42,911 bases of DNA from Corallococcus exercitus (lineage in GTDB: Bacteria; Myxococcota; Myxococcia; Myxococcales; Myxococcaceae), in NCBI RefSeq assembly GCF_003611585.1, contig NZ_RAVW01000026.1, positions 1 to 42,911 on the forward strand, given 5' to 3'. Below are positions 1 through 8,206 of the stretch, piece by piece; position 1 is the stretch's first letter; the number at the start of each line of letters is the position of its first letter. The position numbers were made by a program, and so were the translations under genes. Under the pieces are notes generated by a model that saw nothing but the letters and a program-made list of their open reading frames with translations, had not been told where the DNA came from and made no database searches.

Positions 1-33
1 TGTTAGTTCCACATTTCATTCTCTTACTTATTC

Positions 34-48
34 AGAGAGCTAGTCTCT
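34..48. promoter_or_regulatory. Inverted repeat in the actA leader
   Basis: A 5-bp inverted repeat (AGAGA, spacer GCTAG, TCTCT) lies in the AT-rich first 60 bases, about 75 bases upstream of the first gene. The base composition differs sharply from the coding DNA, as expected of a promoter region. No convincing sigma-70 or sigma-54 core could be assigned, and the repeat could be an operator or chance. Confidence 0.3.
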
Positions 49-122
49 CGTTCCAATAGCCTTAGCGTCGGCGGCGACAGATGCGTAAAAGAAACAGAAA
101 TGCTGGAAAGGAGGGGACGACG

Positions 123-1076
123 GTGGGCGTGAGGCGCAAGCAAGCGGGAAAGTCGGGCCAGCCTCCTACGGTGCTGCTGGTGGAGCCGCGTGCGGAGGAC
201 CTGGAGCGCACCCGGGCGCTCCTGGGCGAGGCGGGCTTCCGCGTGGTTCCCCTGACGCGCTTCGACGCGGCGGTGCCCCTCTTCGAGGTGATCCGCCCGG
301 ACGCGGTGCTGCTGGCCGCGCAGCCGCCTGACTACGCGGCGGTGCAGACGGCGCGGCGCCTGCGCCAGGTGGGCCGCGGCACGGTGCCGATGATGTACCT
401 GGTGGATTCGCACGACCGGGACGCGTGGCGCTTCTGCGTGGAGAAGGGGCAGTGCGTGGACGTGGTGCCGCGCGCGGTGGACGGCGCGGAGCTGTCCATG
501 AAGCTGCACGCGCAGATGCGGCTGAAGCAGTCGGTGGAGCGCGCGGCGGCCGGTGAAGAGGCCGGCACGGCGCTGGCGCTGCATGATCCGGTGACGGGGC
601 TCTACAACCGGCCGTTCCTGCTGGCCCTCATCGGGCTGGAGGCCCGGCGGACGGAGCGCTACGGCGGGACGTTCTCGGTGGTGGCGGCGGAGGTGACGGG
701 GTGGAGCGCGCTTCGAAAGGAGCACGGCAAGGGCATGGCGGAGCGGCTGCTCGTCTACAGCGCGGTGGTGCTGGGACAGACGGTGCGCGAGGCCGACGCG
801 GTGGCGCGGGTGGGCGACAGTCAGTTCGCCATGCTGCTGCCGGGCACGCCCGCGGAGGCGATGCCGGAGGTGGTGGCGCGGGTGGAGGCGCGGTTCGAGG
901 CCGCCCGTTTCCAGATGGAGGGTCGCGTGGTGCGCACGGGGCTGGAGCTGGGGGCGGTGAGCTTCCCGGACACGGTGGGGGCTCCCACCCAGCTGCTGGG
1001 CGCGGCACTGCAGACCTTGAGGCGTACACGCGAGCTTCGGCGGGCAGCCGGTCCGGCCCGCTTGATGTCGGTTTGA
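123..1076 (+). CDS. actA: Response-regulator-like protein with pseudo-receiver and degenerate GGDEF domain (ActA-like)
   Basis: 317 residues from GTG 123, chosen over an in-frame ATG at 81 because AAAGGAGGGG (107-116) sits 6 bases upstream. Residues about 17-130 form a receiver fold that lacks the phosphorylation residues: the phospho-acceptor position is Ala65 (motif VLLAAQPP), the acidic pair reads E-P, and the switch Lys is Arg. Residues about 155-305 are a GGDEF domain whose signature reads GDSQF (231-235), so cyclase activity is unlikely. An RxxD motif (READ, 222-225) exactly five residues upstream matches an inhibitory-site c-di-GMP pocket. The next gene, 46 bases downstream, is a sigma-54 activator. 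The pair matches actA/actB of M. xanthus, which control C-signal level and timing. Assignment is by architecture and synteny with the exo operon, not by alignment. Confidence 0.72.
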   Translation: MGVRRKQAGKSGQPPTVLLVEPRAEDLERTRALLGEAGFRVVPLTRFDAAVPLFEVIRPDAVLLAAQPPDYAAVQTARRLRQVGRGTVPMMYLVDSHDRDAWRFCVEKGQCVDVVPRAVDGAELSMKLHAQMRLKQSVERAAAGEEAGTALALHDPVTGLYNRPFLLALIGLEARRTERYGGTFSVVAAEVTGWSALRKEHGKGMAERLLVYSAVVLGQTVREADAVARVGDSQFAMLLPGTPAEAMPEVVARVEARFEAARFQMEGRVVRTGLELGAVSFPDTVGAPTQLLGAALQTLRRTRELRRAAGPARLMSV

Positions 1077-1122
1077 TTCAGTTCACGAGGGTTTGATGCA
1101 CAGGGCGAGCGGAGGCGTGGGG

Positions 1123-2784
1123 ATGGATCGGATCGCGGTGCTGGTGGTCGATGATGAGGAGTCGGTGCGCACGTTCCTGTCCGAGCTCTTGGGCAGCTCG
1201 GGGTATCAGGTGCGCTGTGCGTCGAGCGGTTCGCAGGCGCTGGAGATGCTCTCCGGTGGCTCGTTCGACGCGGTGCTCCTGGACGTGGTGATGCCGGAGA
1301 TGAGTGGCCTGGAGGTGCTGCGCCGCTACCGGAGCACGGGTGGCACGGCCCCGGTCATCGTGTTGAGCGCGCTGTCGGGCGCGGACGACGCGGTGCGCGC
1401 CCTGAAGATGGGCGCGTCCGACTATCTGGCGAAGCCCTTTGGCAACGACGAGCTGCAGGACGTGCTCGCGCGCGCCCTGGGGACCCGCGTGCCGGAGCGC
1501 CAGGCGACCGCGCCCGCGCCCCGCGTGGTGCTGACGCCCGCGGAGGCCGCGGCGGAGGCCCGCGTGCTCATCTCCACGTCGCCGTCCATGCGCCGCGCGC
1601 GTGCGCTGGTGGAGCGCATCGCGGACACGGACGTTCCGGTACTGCTGCTGGGTGAGTCCGGTACGGGCAAGGAAGTGATTGCCCGTGAGATCCACGCGCG
1701 CAGCCAGCGCCATGGCCGGCCGTTCATCAAGGTGAACTGCGCGGCGCTGCCGGGTGAACTGCTGGAGAGCGAGCTGTTCGGCCACGAGCGCGGCGCCTTC
1801 ACGGGCGCCACGGCGGAGAAGCCGGGCAAGTTCGAGCTGGCGGATCAGGGCACCATCTTCCTGGACGAGATTGGCGAGATGGCCATCCGCCTCCAGGCGA
1901 AGCTGCTCCAGGTGCTGCAGGACGAGGAGTTCTTCCGCGTCGGTGGCAAGAAGAGCGTCCGCGTGGACAGCCGCGTGGTGGTGGCGACGAACCGCGACCT
2001 GGAGAAGGAGATCGCGCTCGGCAACTTCCGCGAGGACCTCTACTACCGCCTCAACGTGGTGGCCATCCGCCTGCCGCCCCTGCGCGAGCGCCGCGAGGAC
2101 GTGGTCCCGCTCACCGACCACTTCCTGAAGAAGTACGGCAAGGGCTTCATGACGAATGTGTCCGAGCTGCCCTCCGAGGTGCTCCACGCGTTCACCGACT
2201 ACGAGTGGCCGGGCAACGTGCGCGAGCTGGAGAACATGGTCCGCCGGCTGTGCGTGCTGAAGGACCCGACCCTGGTGCTGGATGAAATCCACGCCGGTGG
2301 CCGTACTCCGGCGAGCGCCCCGTCGCTGCCCACGTCGTTCGGGGGCGGGGACGAGTTCATCCCGCCGCCGTCGCGCCACATGGACGAGTCCGCCCGCGTC
2401 TTCGCGGCCCCGCCTGTCTCGCATGCGGCGGTGTCGAACTCCGGCGTGCAGGTGCTGGAGATGCCCTCGCGCGGCGTGATGATGACGCCGGCCCCGGTGG
2501 CGGAGGCCTCGCCGTTCAACGCGGTGACGCCGCAGCGCTACGCGAACCCGTTCGACGCGCCGCAGCCTCCGCCCCCGCCGCCTCCGGCCGGGGAGCTGTC
2601 GCTCAAGGACATCGGCAAGCGCGCGGCGATGCTCGCGGAGCGCGAGGCCATCCTCGCGATGCTCCAGCGCACCGCCTGGAACAAGCGCCGCGCCGCCGGC
2701 AAGCTGCGCATCAGCTACAAGGCGCTGCTCTACAAGATCAAGGAGTGCGGCATCATCGACCCTCGCGCGAGCGCGGAGTTCTAA
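1123..2784 (+). CDS. actB: NtrC-family sigma-54-dependent response regulator (ActB-like)
   Basis: 553 residues from ATG 1123, preceded by GGAGG at 1111-1115; upstream TTG 1093 and ATG 1096 have no good ribosome site. The N-terminal receiver (about 3-120) is intact, with an acidic pair in VVDDEE, phospho-acceptor Asp54 and the KPF switch Lys. The AAA+ domain (about 145-390) has Walker A GESGTGKE near 177, the sigma-54-contact loop GAFTGA near 224 and Walker B FLDEIGEM. A Pro-rich linker of roughly 100 residues precedes a Fis-type helix-turn-helix (about 509-548). It should be a phosphorylation-controlled activator of sigma-54 promoters. No histidine kinase is adjacent. In M. xanthus the act operon carries further genes after actB; here a strong hairpin follows and an unrelated SDR gene comes next. 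Confidence 0.85.
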   Translation: MDRIAVLVVDDEESVRTFLSELLGSSGYQVRCASSGSQALEMLSGGSFDAVLLDVVMPEMSGLEVLRRYRSTGGTAPVIVLSALSGADDAVRALKMGASDYLAKPFGNDELQDVLARALGTRVPERQATAPAPRVVLTPAEAAAEARVLISTSPSMRRARALVERIADTDVPVLLLGESGTGKEVIAREIHARSQRHGRPFIKVNCAALPGELLESELFGHERGAFTGATAEKPGKFELADQGTIFLDEIGEMAIRLQAKLLQVLQDEEFFRVGGKKSVRVDSRVVVATNRDLEKEIALGNFREDLYYRLNVVAIRLPPLRERREDVVPLTDHFLKKYGKGFMTNVSELPSEVLHAFTDYEWPGNVRELENMVRRLCVLKDPTLVLDEIHAGGRTPASAPSLPTSFGGGDEFIPPPSRHMDESARVFAAPPVSHAAVSNSGVQVLEMPSRGVMMTPAPVAEASPFNAVTPQRYANPFDAPQPPPPPPPAGELSLKDIGKRAAMLAEREAILAMLQRTAWNKRRAAGKLRISYKALLYKIKECGIIDPRASAEF

Positions 2785-2807
2785 GCCAGCCTTGAAGACG
2801 TGAGACG

Positions 2808-2842
2808 ACGGCCCTTCTTCCGGATGACGGAAGGAGGGCCGT
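2808..2842 (+). terminator. Strong hairpin after actB
   Basis: A 15-bp stem with one G-T wobble (2808-2822 with 2828-2842) closes a GATGA loop 23 bases after the actB stop. Only a short T-rich stretch (TTCACTTTG) follows, so it is a terminator-like structure of the kind common in high-GC genomes rather than a textbook intrinsic terminator. Confidence 0.65.
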
Positions 2843-2897
2843 TCACTTTGGGGCCGGGCCTTGCGCGCAGCGGCCGTTGCCCGGTATCGCGGAGGGC

Positions 2898-3716
2898 ATG
2901 ACGGCTCCGCTCCTCCTGCTCGGCTGTGGCTACACGCTCACGCGGTTCGCGCTGACGGAGGCCCGCGCGGGCCGAGAAGTGCTGGCCACGACCCGGGATG
3001 CCTCCCGCCGCGAGGTGCTGGAGGGCGCGGGCGTCCGGGTGGTGTCGCTGGAGGATGCGCTGTCACGGGCCACCGGCGCGCACGTCGTGGACTCCATTCC
3101 TCCGGACGCCGGGTTGGATGCCCACCTCGCGCAGGCGCTGTCCCAAGCGCGTCCGTCCCGGTGCGTCTACCTGTCATCCACGGGCGTCTATGGCTCCGCT
3201 CGCGGGCACGTGGACGAGTCCACGCCGGTCGACACGACTTCGGCGACCTCCCGCGCGCGGCTGGAGGCGGAGGCCCTCTTCCTTCCGTTGGGCGCGAGCG
3301 TCCTGCGCATCGCGGGCATCTACGGCCCGGGGCGCGGCACGTCCGGACGGCTGAAGGCGGGCACGCTGCGCATCCCGGAGTCGGGTGGGGGCCGGCTGTC
3401 GCGCATCCACGTGGACGACCTGGTGGAGGCGGTGCGCGTGGTGCTCGAGCGCGGCGCTCCGGGCCAGGTGTACTGCGCGGCCGATCGCCGGCCCGCGACG
3501 CAGGAGGAGACGGCCTCCTGGCTCTGCCAGCACCTGGGCCTCCCCATGCCGCCACGCGTGCCCTTGGAGTCGCTGCACGAGTCCCTGCGCGGCGACCGCG
3601 CCATCAGCGCCGCGAAGCTGGAGGCCCTGGGCTGGACGCCGCGTTACCCGGACTTCACCACCGGCTTCCTTGCCGCGATGGAGGAAGAAGCGCGCGGCTC
3701 AGCCCTGCCCGGGTGA
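2898..3716 (+). CDS. NAD(P)-dependent epimerase/dehydratase-like protein (extended SDR)
   Basis: 272 residues from ATG 2898 (GGAGG just upstream; an earlier TTG at 2877 is possible). The N-terminus has a dinucleotide-binding motif, LLGCGYTLTRFA, in place of the usual GxxGxxG. YLSSTGVYG and a later RIAGIYGPGR segment are typical of the atypical SDR group that includes YeeZ-like proteins. The substrate cannot be told. Catalytic Tyr/Lys spacing is not the classical YxxxK, so activity is uncertain. The 3' end overlaps the convergent antiporter gene by 18 bases. Confidence 0.7.
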   Translation: MTAPLLLLGCGYTLTRFALTEARAGREVLATTRDASRREVLEGAGVRVVSLEDALSRATGAHVVDSIPPDAGLDAHLAQALSQARPSRCVYLSSTGVYGSARGHVDESTPVDTTSATSRARLEAEALFLPLGASVLRIAGIYGPGRGTSGRLKAGTLRIPESGGGRLSRIHVDDLVEAVRVVLERGAPGQVYCAADRRPATQEETASWLCQHLGLPMPPRVPLESLHESLRGDRAISAAKLEALGWTPRYPDFTTGFLAAMEEEARGSALPG

Positions 3717-5324
3717 TTCCGACCGGAGGATCTGCTGCAGGTCGAGCTCCGACCAGTCCAGCTCCTGCTCCACCTGTTGGAACGCCGCGTCCCCGATGGT
3801 GCCGTCCGCCCGGAGGTCCGCCAGACGCTTGCGCCCCGCCGCCATCGCGGAGCGCACCATGTCCGCGTCCGCGGTGGGCGGTCCCCAGGGGGAGCTGGGG
3901 CCTGCCTGCGTCCCCGTGCTCGAGAGGGAATGCTCGTCCAGGAGCTGCCGCGCGCGCCGCAGCTGCAGCTCGTACCTCCGCCGGACCAGGGTCGCCATCT
4001 CCGTCGTGCCCGGAGCTTCCTGCGCGGCTTCCAGCCCCGCGCGCAGTGTCTCCACCCGGGCGAACCGCACCTCGTGGTCCACCTCGTCGTCGTCTTCCAG
4101 CTTCAGCCGCGTCATCAGGGGCCGCAGCGTCATGCCCTGCACCACGAGCGTCCCCAGCACCACCGAGAAGGAGGTGAAGAGGATGAGGTCCCGGTAGGGA
4201 AAGGCCGCGACACCGTCATGCCCCGTGGGCAGTGCCAGCGCCGCCGCGAGCGTCACGATGCCCCGCATCCCGCACCAGCCCACCAGCACCGCCGCGCCGG
4301 ATGAGAGCGTGACGGGAGTGGCCTTCGACTTGCGCTGCCTCCAGCGGGTGAACGCCCCCGCGCCCATCACCCAGGCGAAGCGCGCGAGGATGGCCGCGCC
4401 CGTCACGACGCCCGCGATCGCCCCGTACTCCAGCCACGTCTCCCGGTCGAAGCGCGCGACGATGGTCTTCAGCTGGAAGCCCACGAGCACGAAGGCCAGC
4501 ACGTTCAACACGAACGTCGCCACCTCCCACACCGCGTAGGACGGGATGCGGATCCGCGCGGGCGTCATCGTGGAGGCCGTCCGGGAGATGGTCATCGCGT
4601 AGATGACCGTCGTGAGGATGCCGGACAGGTGCAGCCGTTCGGCGAGGATCCACACCGCGAACGTGCTGCCGAACTGCGTGATGACCGCCGTGGAGACGTC
4701 CTCCACGAGGAAGTTGATGCGCAGGCTCACCCACGACAACACGACGCCCAGCAGCACGCTGCCCACCGTGACGATGAGCAGCGTGGGCACCGCGCTCCAG
4801 CCCAGCACGCCGCCCGCGGCCATGGTTCCCAGCGCGAGCCGGTAGATGAGCAGGGCGCTGGCGTCGTTGAACAGGCTCTCGCCCTCCAGGATGACGAGCA
4901 GCCGGTGCGGGGGCTTGAGCTGCTTCAGCACCGCCGTGGCCGCCGCCGCGTCCGGAGGCGCGACGATGGCGCCCAGCGCGATGGCCGCGGCCCAGGGCAT
5001 GCCGGGCACCATCCATCGCACCGCCACCGCGACGGCGATGACCGTGAGCACCACCGCGCCCAGGGCGAGCCCCGCCACCGGCCGCCAGTTCGCGCGCAGG
5101 TCGCGGGGAGACGCGTCGAACGCCGCGTCCAGCAGCACCGGCGCGACGAACAGGGTGAGCGCCAGCTCCGGATCCAACACCAGCTCCGGGCTTCCCGGCA
5201 CCAGCGCCAGCACCGCCCCCGCCAGCGCCACCAGCGCGGGGTAGGGCGTGCCGAGCCGCCGGGACAGCGCCGCCAACCCCGCGCCTCCCAGCAACAGCCC
5301 GATGACGATCTCGAACACCAGCAT
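3699..5324 (-). CDS. CPA1-family Na+/H+ antiporter
   Basis: 541 residues from ATG 5324. The frame stays open to 5648, but the upstream 108 residues are low-complexity with no membrane character, whereas MLVFEIVIGLLLGG is a natural first helix. About 11-12 hydrophobic helices fill residues 1-410. Family motifs are GAIVAPPDAAAATAV (ion-binding Asp125) and LEGESLFNDAS (147-156). The cytoplasmic tail of about 120 charged residues resembles that of bacterial NhaP/YjcE-like exchangers. It should exchange Na+ or K+ for protons across the inner membrane. It is monocistronic; its end overlaps the SDR gene tail to tail. Confidence 0.85.
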   Translation of the reverse strand: MLVFEIVIGLLLGGAGLAALSRRLGTPYPALVALAGAVLALVPGSPELVLDPELALTLFVAPVLLDAAFDASPRDLRANWRPVAGLALGAVVLTVIAVAVAVRWMVPGMPWAAAIALGAIVAPPDAAAATAVLKQLKPPHRLLVILEGESLFNDASALLIYRLALGTMAAGGVLGWSAVPTLLIVTVGSVLLGVVLSWVSLRINFLVEDVSTAVITQFGSTFAVWILAERLHLSGILTTVIYAMTISRTASTMTPARIRIPSYAVWEVATFVLNVLAFVLVGFQLKTIVARFDRETWLEYGAIAGVVTGAAILARFAWVMGAGAFTRWRQRKSKATPVTLSSGAAVLVGWCGMRGIVTLAAALALPTGHDGVAAFPYRDLILFTSFSVVLGTLVVQGMTLRPLMTRLKLEDDDEVDHEVRFARVETLRAGLEAAQEAPGTTEMATLVRRRYELQLRRARQLLDEHSLSSTGTQAGPSSPWGPPTADADMVRSAMAAGRKRLADLRADGTIGDAAFQQVEQELDWSELDLQQILRSESPGQG

Positions 5325-5586
5325 GAAGGCCTCGCGGAGGAGTCCACCCGGACGTCCCTTGCGACCTAGCGCAGGAGGGGCGGTCGCGGACAGTGGCGAA
5401 TTCCGGACGGCGGAAACAGGCGTCCCGTGGGAGGCCGCCTGCGTCATCAGCGGATCGCGATGGATGCCATCAGCCGGGATCGGGGCGCACCTTTGCGGCG
5501 CGTGGGCCCCGGGTGTCAGGCTTGCGCCTTTCGGGCCGCTTGGAAGCGCGCGGCCTTGCGAACCCTGCCCGATGGGGGAACCGAAG

Positions 5587-6153
5587 ATGTCCAGGTCGTT
5601 GCTGTTCGCGGCGTTCAACGAGGGCGTCCACCGTTCCATGGCCGGCAACCACGAGGCCGCGGTCCAGTCGTTTGATCAGGTCCTGGCCGTGGATCCGCGC
5701 CACTTCCCCGCGCTCACCGCGAAGTCCTTCGCCCTCAAGCAGCTGGGGCGCACCGAGGAGGCCCTGAAGGGCTTCCAGCGCGCCATCGAGCTGGATCCGA
5801 GCGCGGCCGATCCCCACCGCGAGGCCGCGCTCTGCCAGCTGGAGCTGGGCGAACCGGAAGCCGCTGCCCTCCTGATGGAGCGGGCGGTTCAACTCAACCC
5901 CACCCCCGGGTACCGCGAGGCCGCCGCCATCGAGGTCTACCACCTGGGTAACGCGCTGCTGACCCAGGGCCGGCGGCCGGACAAGGCCCGCTACCGCCTG
6001 GCCCGTCAGGTCTTCGAACTGGCGCTGGAGCTGTCGCCCGCCTACGTGGAGGCGGCCAAGGCCCTGGCGGACGTCTGGGAGCACCTGGGCGACCCTACCC
6101 AGCGGGAGCACTACACCCAGCTGGCGACCCGGCTGCGCCCCGCCTCCTCCTGA
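5587..6153 (+). CDS. TPR-repeat protein
   Basis: 188 residues from ATG 5587 (GGGGG about 8 bases upstream; ATG 5572 is an in-frame alternative). At least three tetratricopeptide repeats are visible: residues about 4-37 (AAFNEGVHRSMAGNHEAAV), 38-71 (ALTAKSFALKQLGRTEEAL) and 72-105, followed by a further degenerate pair with VYHLGNALLTQG. There is no signal peptide or helix spanning a membrane, so it is probably a cytoplasmic scaffold. The upstream region (5325-5586) is shared with the divergent antiporter and shows no clear motif. Function unknown. Confidence 0.75.
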   Translation: MSRSLLFAAFNEGVHRSMAGNHEAAVQSFDQVLAVDPRHFPALTAKSFALKQLGRTEEALKGFQRAIELDPSAADPHREAALCQLELGEPEAAALLMERAVQLNPTPGYREAAAIEVYHLGNALLTQGRRPDKARYRLARQVFELALELSPAYVEAAKALADVWEHLGDPTQREHYTQLATRLRPASS

Positions 6154-6195
6154 GGCCGCTGGCATCAAATTTTTACAAAAGCGGAGGGAAAGGGC

Positions 6196-6228
6196 GGGGG
6201 GCCGGTGTTGAATACCGAGCGGCCCCCC
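6196..6228 (+). promoter_or_regulatory. GC-rich leader hairpin before the DAHP synthase
   Basis: A perfect 9-bp stem (GGGGGGCCG with CGGCCCCCC) with a 15-base loop ends four bases before the AGGAGA ribosome site of the aroF-like gene. No T-tract follows. Just upstream is an AT-rich patch (AAATTTTTACAAAAG, about 6167-6181), which may be promoter DNA. The position fits a leader structure affecting translation; termination of the TPR gene is the alternative. Confidence 0.45.
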
Positions 6229-6246
6229 ACCAGGAGAACCCTTCGC

Positions 6247-7383
6247 ATGATCGTGATGCTCGAGCCGGATTCCCCGGAATCCGTCGTGAACGCCGTCCTC
6301 CAACTTGCTTCGCAGTACGAGGGCGTCACCCCGCGTGCCCACGTGGTCCAGGGCGCCGAGTCCACCATCACGGAGTTGTACCTGCTGGGCTCCACCGCGC
6401 AGGTGCCGCTGGAGCCCTTCCAGCAGCTGCCCGGCGTGCGCCAGGTGGTCCGCGTCTCGCAGAAGTACCGCATCATCGGCCGGCACGGCGGTCAGCGCAC
6501 CACGGCGGGCTTCGAGTACAACGGCGTCACCTTCGATGACCGCTCGGTGAACCTCTTCGCGGGCCTGTGCGCGGTGGACTCGCCGGAGAGCGTGGACGCG
6601 ATGATGGCGGCGCTCGCCGGCTGCGGCATCACCACCACGCGCATGGGGGCGTACAAGCCGCGCACCAACCCGTACGAGTTCCAGGGCCTGGGCGCGAAGT
6701 GCCTTCCCTACGTCTTCGAGTCCGCGGGCAAGCACGGCATCAAGGTCATCGCGATGGAGGTGACGCACCCGCGCCACATCGACGAGATCAACGACGCGCT
6801 GAAGAAAGCGGGCAACTCCACGGGCGTGATGCTCCAGGTGGGCACGCGCAACGCGCAGAACTTCGAGCTGCTCAAGGTGATTGGCCAGCAGCGCACCTTC
6901 CCGGTGCTCTTCAAGCGCGGCATGGGCATCACGCTGGAGGAGTCCCTCAACGCGTGCGAGTACGTGGCGAGCGAGGGCAACCCCAAGATCGTCTTCTGCC
7001 TGCGCGGCGTGAAGACTCACCTGGGCGACCCGCACCGCAACATGGTGGACTTCGCGCACGTGCCGGTGGTGCGCCGCCTCACCCGCATGCCGGTGTGCGT
7101 GGACCCCTCGCACGCCATTGGCCGCGCGGAGGCCCCGCCGGACGGGCTGCCGGACATCTTCCACGCGATTGGCCAGGGGCTCATCGCGGGCGCGTCCATG
7201 GTGCTGGTGGACTTCCACCCGACGCCGGAGAAGGCGCTGTGCGACGGGCCGCAGGCGCTGCGCCTGGAGCAGCTGGGCGCGCTCCAGCGCTACACGAACA
7301 TCGTGCGCGCCGCGTACACGGAGGCCGTGCGCAACGGCGATGGGACACAGGCCGGCGCCAAGGCCGCGGCCGTCAGTCGCTGA
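6247..7383 (+). CDS. aroF: 3-deoxy-7-phosphoheptulonate (DAHP) synthase, type I-beta-like, with unusual active-site residues
   Basis: 378 residues from ATG 6247 (AGGAGA at 6232-6237). A ferredoxin-like N-terminal domain (about 1-90) precedes the TIM barrel, the layout of the AroF/KdsA-related I-beta class. It would condense phosphoenolpyruvate and erythrose-4-phosphate at the entry of the shikimate pathway. Matching motifs: GAYKPRTNPYEFQGLG, LFKRG, VDPSHAIGR (His289) and ALCDGPQ (Asp333). Departures from the family: AGPC reads AGLC (Cys108 kept, Pro to Leu), ERG reads LRG (Leu252), and the metal-ligand Glu of VEVHP is Asp322. The gene faces two prephenate dehydratase genes and its end overlaps the nearer one by 11 bases. 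Divergent activity or a paralogue with another role is possible. Confidence 0.85.
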   Translation: MIVMLEPDSPESVVNAVLQLASQYEGVTPRAHVVQGAESTITELYLLGSTAQVPLEPFQQLPGVRQVVRVSQKYRIIGRHGGQRTTAGFEYNGVTFDDRSVNLFAGLCAVDSPESVDAMMAALAGCGITTTRMGAYKPRTNPYEFQGLGAKCLPYVFESAGKHGIKVIAMEVTHPRHIDEINDALKKAGNSTGVMLQVGTRNAQNFELLKVIGQQRTFPVLFKRGMGITLEESLNACEYVASEGNPKIVFCLRGVKTHLGDPHRNMVDFAHVPVVRRLTRMPVCVDPSHAIGRAEAPPDGLPDIFHAIGQGLIAGASMVLVDFHPTPEKALCDGPQALRLEQLGALQRYTNIVRAAYTEAVRNGDGTQAGAKAAAVSR

Positions 7384-8206
7384 GCGCGTAGCTGCCCAGC
7401 ACCCGGAGCGACGTGCACACGCTCCGGGCTTCGCTCAGGGCCGCCTTCACCGGCGCGGAGTCCTCCGCGCCGTCCACGTCCAGGCACCAGCGGTAGTCCC
7501 AGGCGCGCACTCCGCCGGGCCGCGCCTCCAGCCGCGCGACGTTCACCCCGTGCGTGGCGAAGGCCGTGAGCACGCCCGCGAGCGCGCCGGGGCCGTCGTC
7601 GAGCGTGAGCACCACGGACGTCTTCCACCGCGAGCCCAGGTGGGGCGGCACGGCCGGGCCCACCGCGAGGAAGCGGGTGGCGTTGTCCGCCGAGTCCGCG
7701 ATGTCCTCCGCCAGCACCGTGAGGCCGTAGAGCTCCGCCGCGGTCCGGCTGGCGATGGCCGCCGTGCCCTCCAGGGCCTCCTGCGCCACGCGCCGCGCGG
7801 CCACGGCGGTGTTGGCTTCGGGCACGGGCTGGAGGTGGTGCTTTCGCAGCCAGCCTCCGCATTGCGCCAGCGCCTGAGGATGCGACAGCGCGCGCGTGAG
7901 ACCTTCCAGCGTGCGGCCCGGCGGCGCGAGCAGGCAGTGGCGCACGCGCAGGCGCAGTTCACCGGCGATGGGCGGGGCGAACTCCAGCAGCAGGTCCACC
8001 ACCTCCGCCACCGGCCCCGCGAGCGCGCTCTCCATGGGGACGACGCCGCCGTCCACCGTGCCCCGGGCCACGGCCTCGAAGACGTCGCGGAAGGTGGGGC
8101 AGGGGATGCGCGTCACCGAGGCGCCGAAGAAGGCGCCCGTGGCCTCGTCGCCGTACGCGCCGCGCTCGCCCTGGAAGGCGATGCGGCGGGGGGCGGCATC
8201 AGCCAT
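7373..8206 (-). CDS. pheA: Prephenate dehydratase with ACT domain (stand-alone, divergent)
   Basis: 277 residues. A periplasmic-binding-like dehydratase domain (1-180) is followed by an ACT regulatory domain (about 195-272; LDDGPGALAGVL). Such enzymes turn prephenate into phenylpyruvate, with phenylalanine feedback through ACT. The catalytic Thr is present in NATRF, and SHPQALAQC is intact. The ENS/ENT substrate motif reads ESA (59-61), losing the conserved Asn. The ATG overlaps the end of the chorismate mutase-prephenate dehydratase gene by 8 bases, so the two are translationally coupled paralogues. It may be catalytic or may have become a regulatory partner; that cannot be settled from sequence. 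Confidence 0.8.
   Translation of the reverse strand: MADAAPRRIAFQGERGAYGDEATGAFFGASVTRIPCPTFRDVFEAVARGTVDGGVVPMESALAGPVAEVVDLLLEFAPPIAGELRLRVRHCLLAPPGRTLEGLTRALSHPQALAQCGGWLRKHHLQPVPEANTAVAARRVAQEALEGTAAIASRTAAELYGLTVLAEDIADSADNATRFLAVGPAVPPHLGSRWKTSVVLTLDDGPGALAGVLTAFATHGVNVARLEARPGGVRAWDYRWCLDVDGAEDSAPVKAALSEARSVCTSLRVLGSYALSD

Noticed and set aside
5325-5648. N-terminal 108-residue extension of the antiporter
   Set aside because: Low complexity, no membrane character or conserved motif; start at 5324 fits the first helix.
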